64,000 nt of DNA from Microbacterium pseudoresistens (GTDB lineage Bacteria; Actinomycetota; Actinomycetes; Actinomycetales; Microbacteriaceae), in the NCBI RefSeq assembly GCF_013409745.1, contig NZ_JACCBH010000001.1:744001-808000 (forward strand), read 5' to 3'. Position numbers and translations under genes: made by a program. A model generated the notes under the pieces. It had not been told where the DNA came from. It did no database searches and was given only the letters and a program-made list of their open reading frames with translations. Positions 40,566 through 48,601 of this stretch are shown here, one piece after another (the first letter of the stretch is position 1; every line of letters begins with the position of its first letter).

Positions 40566-41476
40566 GCCGCCACCTCCTGCTCCTGCGCCGCGGCGGGCGC
40601 GCCCTGCCGCACCTTGCGTGGAACGAAACCCTTCGAATAATGCGCCTCGAGCAGATGCTGGATGTATCCGAGCACCGACGTGACGAACAGATACCAGAGT
40701 CCAACGACGATCAGGAGCGGGATCGTCTGATAGTTCAACGCGTAGATGATCTGCGCGCTGTGCAGCAGGTCGGACAAACCGATGATGCTCACGAGTGAGG
40801 TGTTCTTGAACGCACCGACGAGGTTGTTGCCGGTGGGCGGGATGATCATGCGCACCGCCTGGGGGATGATGATCCGGTACACCTGGGCCGGCTTCATCCC
40901 GAGGGCGCGCGCGGCTTCGCTCTGCCCTCGGTTGACTCCCAGAAGACCGCCTCGGATGACTTCCGCCATCAGCGCAGCCTCATTCAGCGAGAGCGCGAGC
41001 AGCGCGGCGGTGAACGGGGTGATCAGCTTGTTCGCATCCATGCCGAACAGGAGCGGACCGAAGGGGATCTCCAGTCCGATCGTCGGGAACAGCGCCGCGA
41101 TGTTGAACCAGAAGATCACCTGGATCAGCAGCGGAGTGCCTCGGAAGAACCACACGTAGAGCGCGGAGGCGGAAGACAGGATCCGATTGCTGGAGAGCCG
41201 CATCACCGCCAGGATCAGACCGAGCACGGAGCCGATGACCATGACGAGCACCATCAGCCCGAGCGAGAGGAACAGCCCCTTGATGATCGAGGGGTTGAAC
41301 ATGTACTCGGCGACGATCGGCCATCCGAAGTTCTTGTTCGTCAGCGCCGCGTCGAGCAGGACGGCGGCGAAGAACAGCACCACGACCGCCGCGACATAGC
41401 TCCACGGCCCCGGCAGCTTGCGGATCAGCTTTCCCCCTCCCGGCGAGGGGAAGGCGCGCAGTTCACTCGTGGTCAT
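40562..41476 (-). CDS. Polar amino acid ABC transporter, permease
   Basis: A 304-residue HisM/GlnP-type permease with about five or six helices. [33 protein letters not shown] is the EAA loop that docks on the ATPase. An N-terminal cytoplasmic stretch of about 25 residues precedes the first helix. Only one permease is present, so the channel is presumably a homodimer. It is the first gene of its transcript, with the IclR-type promoter about 140-195 bp upstream. The binding protein is encoded 4 kb away (45280-46236). Confidence 0.92.
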   Translation of the reverse strand: MTTSELRAFPSPGGGKLIRKLPGPWSYVAAVVVLFFAAVLLDAALTNKNFGWPIVAEYMFNPSIIKGLFLSLGLMVLVMVIGSVLGLILAVMRLSSNRILSSASALYVWFFRGTPLLIQVIFWFNIAALFPTIGLEIPFGPLLFGMDANKLITPFTAALLALSLNEAALMAEVIRGGLLGVNRGQSEAARALGMKPAQVYRIIIPQAVRMIIPPTGNNLVGAFKNTSLVSIIGLSDLLHSAQIIYALNYQTIPLLIVVGLWYLFVTSVLGYIQHLLEAHYSKGFVPRKVRQGAPAAAQEQEVAA

Positions 41477-41614
41477 CGGAGCAGCTCGATTCGCTGCGGA
41501 GCGTCGAGACGGACGAGCGCGGGGCTCGGGTAGCGCACGGAGTTGCGTCTCATGATTCTGTTCATCGGAATCTCACAATCGTCATTGATGGAGTGCATGT
41601 CGCGCGGTTCTCTA

Positions 41615-41670
41615 AGCGAACTATCGATTCGCTAAAAGAAACGCTAATGAAGGCCCGACGCGGGTGTCAA
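41615..41670 (-). promoter_or_regulatory. Promoter and IclR-type operator of the permease operon
   Basis: On the minus strand: TTGACA (41670 to 41665), 18-bp spacer, TAGCGT (41646 to 41641), then the palindrome AGCGAA-N7-TTCGCT (41615-41633) at the expected transcript start. A 19-bp block covering operator half and -10 is identical to the one upstream of the binding-protein gene. Confidence 0.88.
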
Positions 41671-41707
41671 CAGCGGATCCGCAATTGATCACGGTTCGCG
41701 GCACCGG

Positions 41708-42652
41708 TCAGGCGTGTTTGATCGAGGCCCCCTCGTGTTCGCTGATGTGCTCCGTCTCGATCTGGAACGTCGAGTGATGCACGGACACGTCGAAGTGCTC
41801 GGCAACGCATTCCTTCACATCGTGGAGGACCTCTGCCGCGTGGCCGTCTGTGAAGCAGCCGTCTTCGACGACGATGTGAGCGGTCAGGATCGGCAGACCG
41901 GTCGCCACGGTCGAGGCGTGCACGTCGTGAACCTCCTTGACGTGATCGATCTCGGCGATGTGCTCGCGCACCTTGTCGAGATCGAGCCCCTTCGGAGTGA
42001 ACTCCATCAGGACGCCTGCTGTCTCGCGCATGAGCTTGACCGCCCGGGGAAGAATCAGCGCAGCGATGAACAGCCCCGCCAAGGCGTCGGCCTGATAGAA
42101 GCCCGTCGTGGCGATGACGATCGCTGCGATGATCACCCCCAACGACCCCAGCGCGTCATTGACCACCTCGAGGAACGCGGCGCGCATATTGAAGTTCGCC
42201 CCTCGACTCGACGCCAGGACGAGTATCGCCGTGATGTTCGCCGCCAGGCCGATGATGCCGAAGACGAGAAGTTCGACGGCGGGGACCTCGGGCGGCTCGA
42301 ACAGGCGCCGCACCCCCTCGATCGCGGCATAGCATCCGACGACGAGCAACAGCGTCGCCTGCCCGAGGGCCGCGATCACTTCGATCCGGCGAAAGCCCCA
42401 CGTCCGCCGCGAGTCGGCGGGCCGGAGCATCAGCGTCGCCGCGATCAGCGCGACGAGCAGCCCGGAGGCATCCGTGATCGCGTGCGCGGTGTCGGTGAGC
42501 AACGCCAGGCTACCCGTGACGAACGAGCCCACTGCTTGCGCGATGACGATGAGCGCCGTGATGCCGAAAGCGATCCACAGCTTCCTCCGATAGTCGCCGG
42601 GGAGTCCGACGGCTTCGTCCACTACGGGACCGTGGTTGTGTCCTGCACCCAT
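41708..42652 (-). CDS. Cation diffusion facilitator (CzcD-like)
   Basis: A 314-residue CDF protein exporting divalent metals (Zn, Co or similar) in exchange for protons. Six helices are present. The metal-site His/Asp pairs are in LTDTAHAITDASGLLVAL (helix 2) and FLEVVNDALGSLG (helix 5), and a C-terminal cytoplasmic domain (about 215-300) ends in a His-rich stretch. The N-terminus has HNHG. It sits between the two halves of the IclR regulon. A 7-bp hairpin (42682-42701) lies upstream. It is probably an independent metal gene. Confidence 0.9.
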   Translation of the reverse strand: MGAGHNHGPVVDEAVGLPGDYRRKLWIAFGITALIVIAQAVGSFVTGSLALLTDTAHAITDASGLLVALIAATLMLRPADSRRTWGFRRIEVIAALGQATLLLVVGCYAAIEGVRRLFEPPEVPAVELLVFGIIGLAANITAILVLASSRGANFNMRAAFLEVVNDALGSLGVIIAAIVIATTGFYQADALAGLFIAALILPRAVKLMRETAGVLMEFTPKGLDLDKVREHIAEIDHVKEVHDVHASTVATGLPILTAHIVVEDGCFTDGHAAEVLHDVKECVAEHFDVSVHHSTFQIETEHISEHEGASIKHA

Positions 42653-42792
42653 GCTGGGCCTCCATGTCGCTTGGTTCCGACGACCTCGGGATCACGAGGT
42701 CTTATCATCGGTGTTTAACGATGTTATCGCTACAGCACGATTTTAGGAAGATCGCCTTCTCTCGTTCCGACTGCGCCGCGCGATCTTCGGTG

Positions 42793-43977
42793 CTACTGCG
42801 CCGCCGGGAAGTGGATCGTCGAGAACACGGGGAAGTCCTCGACGCTCTTGTTCAACAGGCGGGTGGGAGCGAAGTCGGTCAGCAGGTCATCACGTCGCCC
42901 CTTCACCAGCTCCTCGCTGACAAGGGCGCCGACCGTGAGAGACAGCGTGACTCCGGAGTGCATCGCCGCCACGTAGCATCGTTCGAATCCGTCGACGAAC
43001 CCGATGGCAGGCTTTCCGTCGGCGGGACGCGCGCGCTGACCGATCTTCAGCTTCTCGACCTGCGCACCTTCGACGTTCCGGAAGACACGCGAGAGACGGC
43101 GAAGCATCTCCTGCGCGATGAGCCCGGTCGTGTCGGCCTGGTATGCCGGGTCTGCCCGATGGTCGAGGTCGGGTGTCTGGAGAAGAAGCCTCCCCCCGCC
43201 GTCCGGTCGGATATTCATGTCCGGTGTGATGATGTTCGACGCCAGCTGCACGAGCTGAGGATTCGTGTAGCCGAGGAAGCCGCAGGCGATCTTGTTGGGC
43301 GCATCGGCATCGATCATGGCGAACGTCTGGCCCAGCATCCCCAGCAAGGAGGACGACCAGCGGCCGGCGGCGAAGACGACCTGGTCTCCGCTCCACGTCG
43401 AACCGTCGTTCAGGCGCAGGCTGACGGCATCCGCTCCCTCTTCGACATCGACCACTTCGACGGGCGTGCGCAGCTGGACGCCGTTGCGCCGGGCCTCATC
43501 CCACAGTCGCGCGAGGAACGGCGCCATCTCGACGTACCCCTCTTCGGGGAAGTACCAGATGTTTCCGGAACGCGGATCGATGAGCAGCTCGGGAATGCGT
43601 GCGGTGATCTCGTCCGCGGAGACCTGGGTGACGGCGTAGTCACGGTCCTTCAGACCGGAGACCCGCGTCTCGAGACGCTCCTTCGCCTGTTCCTTCACAG
43701 CCCACTCGTACGTGCCGGTCTGGCGGAACCACTGCCCCTCGGACGGCCCGGCCGCCTGCAGTCGGATATGGCGATGGAGGCCATCGAGATTCAGCGCATG
43801 GTAGCTCTCGGGATTCTTCCCATTGGAGTTCACCCACGCGAAGGTCTTCGTGCTCGTGCCCGCACCGATGCGTTCACGTTCGAAGATCGTCACCTCGACG
43901 CCTGCAAGGGCAAGCGATCTGGCGATCGACAAGCCGATGACGCCCGCGCCGATGACCGCGATCTTCTGCTTCACCAT
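42793..43977 (-). CDS. DadA-like FAD-dependent amino acid oxidoreductase
   Basis: A 394-residue DAO-family flavoprotein. KIAVIGAGVIGLSIARSLALAGVEVTIFERE is the N-terminal FAD-binding Rossmann motif. VVFAAGRWSSSLL and the late IGFVDGFERCYVAAMHSGVTLSLTVGALVSEELV complete the flavin pocket. The family oxidises D-amino acids or N-substituted amino acids (sarcosine, glycine types). AAAGGA precedes ATG 43977. It is the third gene of the binding-protein transcript, 61 bp after the enolase-superfamily gene. Confidence 0.85.
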   Translation of the reverse strand: MVKQKIAVIGAGVIGLSIARSLALAGVEVTIFERERIGAGTSTKTFAWVNSNGKNPESYHALNLDGLHRHIRLQAAGPSEGQWFRQTGTYEWAVKEQAKERLETRVSGLKDRDYAVTQVSADEITARIPELLIDPRSGNIWYFPEEGYVEMAPFLARLWDEARRNGVQLRTPVEVVDVEEGADAVSLRLNDGSTWSGDQVVFAAGRWSSSLLGMLGQTFAMIDADAPNKIACGFLGYTNPQLVQLASNIITPDMNIRPDGGGRLLLQTPDLDHRADPAYQADTTGLIAQEMLRRLSRVFRNVEGAQVEKLKIGQRARPADGKPAIGFVDGFERCYVAAMHSGVTLSLTVGALVSEELVKGRRDDLLTDFAPTRLLNKSVEDFPVFSTIHFPAAQ

Positions 43978-44038
43978 TTCTGTGTTCCTTTCACGTACTT
44001 CATCCTCGAGTGTGAGATTGAGATCGATGTGATTCTCA

Positions 44039-45262
44039 TCAGACCGCGACGCGGTACTCCGAGATCGCGTCGCGGTGACAGTCGACGCCGAAACCTGGTG
44101 AGGTCGGCAGCACGAAGGCACCGTTCTCAAGCTCCGGTTCCGGTCCGGCGATGTCGGCGCGCAGGCGCAGGTTGCCGAAGAGCGCGTACGGCGCGTATTC
44201 GACCATCACGATGTTCTGATGGCAGACGGCCAGATGCACCTGTGCCGCCGCGGTCAGTGACGTGGCCGACACACCGAAGGTCGTCACGCTGCGTCCGCGT
44301 GACTCGGCCTCGAGCACCACTTCGCGCGCGCCGATGACGCCGGAGAGATGCGGGCCCGGCTGAACGATATCGGCTCCGCCGAGTTCCATCTGGGCGATGA
44401 ACTGCGTCGTGGTGACCATGGCGCCGCCGGCGGCAAGGCGGAGGGGAACGGCATCACGCAGTTCTCGCAACCAGTCCCAGCGTTCGGGCAGGAACGGGTC
44501 TTCGAGGAAGACGGCCCCGAGCGCGAGGTATGCGCGAGCCGCCTCAACGGCGGAGCGCACGCTGGTCCACCGATACACGTTGTCCACGGACAGCTCGATC
44601 CCGGTGCCGAAATGCTCCCGGATGCTGCGGACGAGATCGATGGCTTCGCGCTCGTCGGTGTTGTAGTCGGTCGCTTCGATCTTGAAGCTGCGATACCCGT
44701 ACTCCTGTGCGCGCTCGATGTCATCGATGCCGCGACGGAGCACATCGGCATACGATCCGCGGTTGTAGATCGTGATGTAGGGGCGCACGGCTCTTGCCAC
44801 GGGCGGCGTCTCCGCCCCCGACATGATCTGCCAGGCGGGGCGCCCGGTGAGCCTGCCGTACAGATCGACGAGGGCCGTCTCGATGCCGCCGATCGCGACC
44901 CGGCCCAGGCCCGCTCTGCCGGTGATGATGGCACTGGCGCGGAGCTCCTGGATGAGCGCATGCAGTTCGCCGAGCGGGCGTCCGACGAGCGCCGCACGTG
45001 GACCCCTGTCCCGCGGATGCGGGCCTTCGAACTCGACGAGCGCGACCAGCGCGGGGATGTGCCCGTTGATCTCCGCCCACCCGGAGATGCCGGCATCCGT
45101 CGAGACTTCGACGATCACCGCCTCGTCACGGAGAACGTTGCGCGACTTCTGGATATCGGGAGAGCGGACGCCGTACGCATCGATTCCCGTGATGCGCACG
45201 TCGTCCACTCTCAGGCCTTGCTCCTGCAACTCAGATCCTCCTGCTAAGGGTGAAGAGATCAT
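44039..45262 (-). CDS. Enolase-superfamily protein with degenerate catalytic site
   Basis: A 407-residue mandelate-racemase/muconate-lactonising-type protein: N-terminal capping domain (about 20-140), then a TIM barrel. Metal ligands Asp (ELSVDNVYRW) and Glu (VFLEDPF) remain. At the third ligand the family has AxGE; here it is LAAGGAM, so Gly replaces Glu. The following QPD motif is QPG, and the usual catalytic His after strand 7 is replaced (VTTFGVSATS). In family terms it should not do the standard proton abstraction. It could be a non-catalytic binder or a very divergent enzyme. It is 17 bp downstream of the binding-protein gene. Confidence 0.78.
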   Translation of the reverse strand: MISSPLAGGSELQEQGLRVDDVRITGIDAYGVRSPDIQKSRNVLRDEAVIVEVSTDAGISGWAEINGHIPALVALVEFEGPHPRDRGPRAALVGRPLGELHALIQELRASAIITGRAGLGRVAIGGIETALVDLYGRLTGRPAWQIMSGAETPPVARAVRPYITIYNRGSYADVLRRGIDDIERAQEYGYRSFKIEATDYNTDEREAIDLVRSIREHFGTGIELSVDNVYRWTSVRSAVEAARAYLALGAVFLEDPFLPERWDWLRELRDAVPLRLAAGGAMVTTTQFIAQMELGGADIVQPGPHLSGVIGAREVVLEAESRGRSVTTFGVSATSLTAAAQVHLAVCHQNIVMVEYAPYALFGNLRLRADIAGPEPELENGAFVLPTSPGFGVDCHRDAISEYRVAV

Positions 45263-45279
45263 TGCTTTCCGGGGTTCCC

Positions 45280-46236
45280 CTAGTGAAGCTGTTCGATCTG
45301 CGCTTCCTCCAGTTGGTACCCGTCCATGCCCCACCTCTCGAAGATCTCGGTGTACTCGGGCATGGCGGCAACGATCTTCATCGCGCTGACCAGAGCGGGT
45401 GTGAGATCGGAGTCCTTCGGCACTCCCATCGCCAAGATGTTGCCGTAGCCGCCTTCCCGCGTGATCACGTCGGGGAGCAGTTCGAAGTTCACGTCGCCCG
45501 TGCGCTTGGCGTACGCAAGCGGGACCCCATCTCCCATGAAGGCGTCGGCGCGGCCGTTGCTCAGCGCGAGGATCGCCTGGTTCGTATCCGGCACGGTGAC
45601 GATGTTGATCGGCTCTTTGCCTGCGCAAGCGTCGTTCAGAGCGGGAAGCTCGACAGTCGCCTGAATCGTGCCCGCGGCCACCGCGACGGAGGCTCCGCAC
45701 AGACCGTCCAAGCTCAAGTCTTTCGGGTTCCCCGATGGCACGGCGATGGCAGAACCGCCCGACGTGAACGGAATCATGTCCATCTGCTGCAACCGGTCTG
45801 CGTTCGGTGTCATCGACGCCATCGCGACGGTGTACTTGCCAGAGACGAGGCCCGGGATGATTCCATCGAAAGGCACCGAGACGAGCTCAGCGTCGATGCC
45901 CATGACGCGAATGAGCAGACGAGCGATATCGGCGTTGGATCCGAGACTGGTGTGCCCATCGGCGGACACGAAGGTCTGGGGCGGTGCGCCCGCCGACAAC
46001 GCCATGGTGAAGTCGGACGACTTGTAGGAGTCGGGGATCAGCGCTTCGACATCGGGATCGGCTTTGACCTCGTCGAAGGTGTTCACCTCCTCGATGTCCA
46101 GAGCCGTTCCGGAATCATCCGGTGAGTCGGTGTCGCTCGCGCCGGGCGAACCGGTCTCGCTCGAGCAGGCAGACAGACCCAACACGAGCACCAGCGCTAG
46201 TGCGGCCGAGGCCTTGTTTACTGAACTGATCTTCAT
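45280..46236 (-). CDS. Amino acid ABC transporter solute-binding lipoprotein (family 3)
   Basis: A 318-residue extracytoplasmic binding protein. The signal peptide ends in the lipobox LSAC, with lipidated C24, followed by a Ser/Asp-rich linker (about 25-45). The family 3 fold follows: SNADIARLLIRVMGIDAELVSVPFDGIIPGLVSGKYTVAMASM and ALSNGRADAFMGDGVPLAYA. The ATG at 46236 begins a proper signal peptide; an earlier start would add Cys-rich residues. It is the first gene of the second transcript of the regulon and should serve the permease/ATPase pair at 39.8-41.5 kb. Confidence 0.9.
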   Translation of the reverse strand: MKISSVNKASAALALVLVLGLSACSSETGSPGASDTDSPDDSGTALDIEEVNTFDEVKADPDVEALIPDSYKSSDFTMALSAGAPPQTFVSADGHTSLGSNADIARLLIRVMGIDAELVSVPFDGIIPGLVSGKYTVAMASMTPNADRLQQMDMIPFTSGGSAIAVPSGNPKDLSLDGLCGASVAVAAGTIQATVELPALNDACAGKEPINIVTVPDTNQAILALSNGRADAFMGDGVPLAYAKRTGDVNFELLPDVITREGGYGNILAMGVPKDSDLTPALVSAMKIVAAMPEYTEIFERWGMDGYQLEEAQIEQLH

Positions 46237-46337
46237 CTGATCTTCCAATCGACAGGTACACATTCTTTGTGCGTCAGACGGACGACGACCTTGCGAGGGA
46301 TTCGGGTCCTCACAAGAGGATGATGCTTGGTTCGTAC

Positions 46338-46393
46338 AGCGAACCAGTGATTCGCTAAAAGAAACGCTACCGAGGGGCGTCTGACACTGTCAA
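46338..46393 (-). promoter_or_regulatory. Promoter and IclR-type operator of the binding-protein operon
   Basis: On the minus strand: TTGACA (46393 to 46388), 18-bp spacer, TAGCGT (46369 to 46364), palindrome AGCGAA-N7-TTCGCT (46338-46356). Same architecture and spacing as at 41615-41670, which implies control by one regulator. Confidence 0.88.
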
Positions 46394-46699
46394 GGGATTT
46401 GGATCCGCGCCGCGCAACCCAGAGTGGTTATCGCTCTCAATAGTCGCGGCAGTCCTCCCTGCGGGCAGGAGTTCGCACTGCACGGCATCAGGATTGACGT
46501 CTTTGAACCTCAGCGCCTGTGAGGAGCCTCGGTCTTGTCGGCGGGGTCAACTGCGCCGGGTGCGACCGTGTGATGTCCCAGAAAATTGGCGGCGACGGAG
46601 GGATCTAAACCTCGTCGGTCGTCATCCCTCTCGACCGCCTCAATCCCGTTCGACTGTGGGCACCTCGTGGGCTCGAAAGTCCGCCCGCACGGCATCCGG
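46394..46699. other. Spacer with a degenerate tRNA-Ser 3'-end copy
   Basis: About 300 bp with no gene. At 46587-46614 the sequence resembles the 3' end of the tRNA-Ser(GCT) gene at 48419-48510 (GGCGGCGACGGAGGGATCT against GGCGGAGACGGAGGGATTT), with several substitutions. I see no other structure. Confidence 0.6.
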
Positions 46700-46966
46700 T
46701 CACCCCCAGAAGATCGGATCTGCTCCGCTGCCGATGTAGTCGAGCAGCGTCTGCACCCGCTTCGTCGGCCTCTTGCGTGTGTACTCGTGGAACCGGGAGT
46801 GACGATCTGCCCAGTAGATGCTCCACTGCCCTGTCGTTCCGACGTAGCGAAGCCGCACGATCGGGGTGCGGATCCAGTCGCCTCCGCCATCCCAAGGTGG
46901 ACGCGCCTCGAAGATCGTGACGTGCCCGTCGGCGATCTCGCACTCGACCCCTGAGCCTCGACTAGC
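46700..46966 (-). pseudogene. DUF3024 gene, 5' end lost
   Basis: The reading frame encodes the main part of a DUF3024 protein: GVECEIADGHVTIFEARPPWD, PIVRLRYVGTTGQWSIYWADRH and a terminal DPIFWG. The family's N-terminal 20-odd residues are missing. The homology stops at the junction with the repeat at 46967-47010, where the sequence becomes a copy of tRNA-Ser flanking DNA. No start codon or ribosome site is obvious, so it is treated as a truncated gene. Confidence 0.75.
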
Positions 46967-47010
46967 TCGTAAACTATGTCGCGACTCAGGACATTTGGCG
47001 GAGACGGAGG
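46967..47010. repeat. Copy of the tRNA-Ser(GCT) 3' end and its terminator arm
   Basis: 28 bp at 46967-46994 are identical to 48392-48419, and the next 14 bp (46997-47010) are identical to 48420-48433, with 2 extra bases between. In the second place this is the 3' end of tRNA-Ser(GCT) plus one side of its terminator. The two copies directly flank the IS481 region. Such duplicated tRNA 3' ends typify integrase attachment sites. Confidence 0.85.
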
Positions 47011-47016
47011 TGTCTG

Positions 47017-47118
47017 GTTTCAGGACATCGTTGACAGATGATCGCGCGGATCGTGCTCGTGATCGTTGACACCTGAGTCGGGTCATCGTCGACGCTCTGC
47101 CGGTGATGATCGTTGACC
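47017..47118. repeat. Remnants of IS481-type ends
   Basis: Left of the intact IS there are further terminus-like sequences. TCAGGACATCGTTGACA lies at 47020-47036, resembling other IS481 ends. A 33-bp unit at 47061-47093 is nearly the same as 47108-47140 (the latter partly inside the intact IS end). This suggests older insertions that have been deleted down to their ends. Confidence 0.65.
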
Positions 47119-48333
47119 GGTGAGTCGGGTCATCGTTGACGGGTGAAACCAAAGAATCTCGTCATCGTCCGCGCCGTCACCGATCAAGGCCTGACCCATG
47201 CTGAAGCCGCTGCGCGCTTCGGGGTGACCCGCCAATGGGTACACACCCTCGTGCACCGTTACGAAGCCGAAGGCCCGGACGGACTCGCGCCACGCTCTCG
47301 GGCCCCGAAGAACCGGCCCGGCACCACCCCGCCCGCAATCCGCGACCGGATCGTCCAACTACGCAGCGACCTGACCCACTCCGGAGCCGACGCCGGGCCG
47401 GTCACGATCGCCTGGTACCTCGAGCAGGAAGGCCACCGATCACCATCCACGTCCACGATCCGCAGGATCCTGCACGACGCCGGCCTCATCGTCCCCGCAC
47501 CCCACAAACGCCCCCGCAGCTCTTACATCCGATTCCAAGCCGATCTGCCCAACGAATGCTGGCAAGCCGACATCACACACTGGTTCCTCGCCAACGGCAC
47601 CCGCGTCGAGATCCTCGACTTCCTCGACGACCACGCCCGCTACCTGCTCGACATCCGGCCCGCGGCGGCGTTCACAGGCCCGATGGTCGTCACCGCGATG
47701 ACCGAGCTGATCGCCCGCTACGGGCCGCCGTATTCGACTCTCACCGACAACGGCCTCGTGTTCACCACCCGCCTGGCCCGCTTCAAAGGCGCCCGTGGCG
47801 GATTCGAGAAACTCCTCACCGCGCACCGCATCACTCAGAAAAACGGCCGCCCCGGTCACCCGCAAACCCAGGGGAAGATCGAACGCTTCCACCGGACACT
47901 CAAACGCTGGCTCACCGCACGCCCACTGCCCGACACGATCGAAGACCTCGCCGCCCGGCTCGCACAGTTCCAGACCTGGTACAACACCGCCCGCCCCCAC
48001 AGAGCGCTCGCAGGCCGCACCCCCGAGCAGGCCTACACCGCGCTCCCGAAAGCCACCCCGACCACGACCACCGACACGACCGAATGGCGCTCCCGCACCG
48101 ACACCGTCGACCAGCACGGGAAAGTCACCCTCCGCTACGCCGGCCAGATCCGCCACCTCGGCATCGGCCGCGCTCACTCAGGCACCCCGGTGCTCCTACT
48201 CACCCACAACCGCGACGTCACCGTCAGCAGCATGAACACCGGAGAAATCATCGCCGAGTTCACCATCGACCCCGACAAGAACTACCAGGCCAAGAACCCG
48301 TGACCCCCACCGTCAACGATGACCCGACTCACC
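47119..48333 (+). mobile_element. IS481-family insertion sequence
   Basis: About 1.2 kb bounded by 24-bp perfect inverted repeats (47119-47142 and 48310-48333) around a single intact transposase gene. No clear target-site duplication was seen. It lies between two copies of the tRNA-Ser 3' end and next to a truncated DUF3024 gene. Confidence 0.88.
47143..48303 (+). CDS. IS481-family transposase
   Basis: A 386-residue transposase. The N-terminal helix-turn-helix (about 12-45) contains GLTHAEAAARFGVTRQWVHTLVHRY. The rve-type catalytic core has the DDE residues in WQADITHW, TLTDNGLVF and GKIERFHRTLKRWL. A C-terminal beta domain (from about 310) follows, as in IS481 proteins. GTG 47143 follows directly after the left inverted repeat. 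The frame is complete with no interruption, so the element may be active. Confidence 0.93.
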   Translation: MKPKNLVIVRAVTDQGLTHAEAAARFGVTRQWVHTLVHRYEAEGPDGLAPRSRAPKNRPGTTPPAIRDRIVQLRSDLTHSGADAGPVTIAWYLEQEGHRSPSTSTIRRILHDAGLIVPAPHKRPRSSYIRFQADLPNECWQADITHWFLANGTRVEILDFLDDHARYLLDIRPAAAFTGPMVVTAMTELIARYGPPYSTLTDNGLVFTTRLARFKGARGGFEKLLTAHRITQKNGRPGHPQTQGKIERFHRTLKRWLTARPLPDTIEDLAARLAQFQTWYNTARPHRALAGRTPEQAYTALPKATPTTTTDTTEWRSRTDTVDQHGKVTLRYAGQIRHLGIGRAHSGTPVLLLTHNRDVTVSSMNTGEIIAEFTIDPDKNYQAKNP

Positions 48334-48366
48334 AACCCCGCGTCACACGTCAACACCCCACACAAC

Positions 48367-48415
48367 AAAAAAGCCCTGAGCCGCGACCAGTTCGTAAACT
48401 ATGTCGCGACTCAGG
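48367..48415 (-). terminator. Rho-independent terminator of tRNA-Ser(GCT)
   Basis: On the minus strand a 13-bp stem (48403-48415 with 48375-48387, one G-U pair) is followed by GC and six U. It starts 4 nt after the CCA end of the tRNA. Confidence 0.85.
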
Positions 48416-48418
48416 ACA

Positions 48419-48510
48419 TGGCGGAGACGGAGGGATTTGAACCCTCGGTCCCCGTGAGGGGACTCCACCTTAGCAGGGTGGCGCACTAGGCCTGACTATG
48501 CGACGTCTCC
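48419..48510 (-). tRNA. tRNA-Ser (anticodon GCT)
   Basis: 92 nt including the encoded CCA. The acceptor strand GGAGACG pairs with CGTCTCC, the anticodon stem-loop is CCACC-CTGCTAA-GGTGG giving GCT, and a long variable arm (GGAGTCCCC...) marks a serine tRNA. The T-arm carries GGTTCAAATCC. Its 3' end is repeated at 46997-47010 and, degenerate, at 46587-46614. Confidence 0.96.
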
Positions 48511-48601
48511 ATGCATCCGGGCTCTTGCGAACCGAACGCGTCGTCCCATCCTAACGGCTCCGAAAGCACGATGCGAACGCACGGAATGCGACGGAATCGG
48601 C

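Noticed and set aside
42682..42701. Hairpin upstream of the CDF gene as a metal riboswitch
   Set aside because: It is only a 7-bp stem with a 6-nt loop and no further conserved structure.
46494..46954. Short frames on both strands around the DUF3024 remnant
   Set aside because: None encodes a recognisable domain other than the DUF3024 fragment, and they overlap the tRNA-like repeat.
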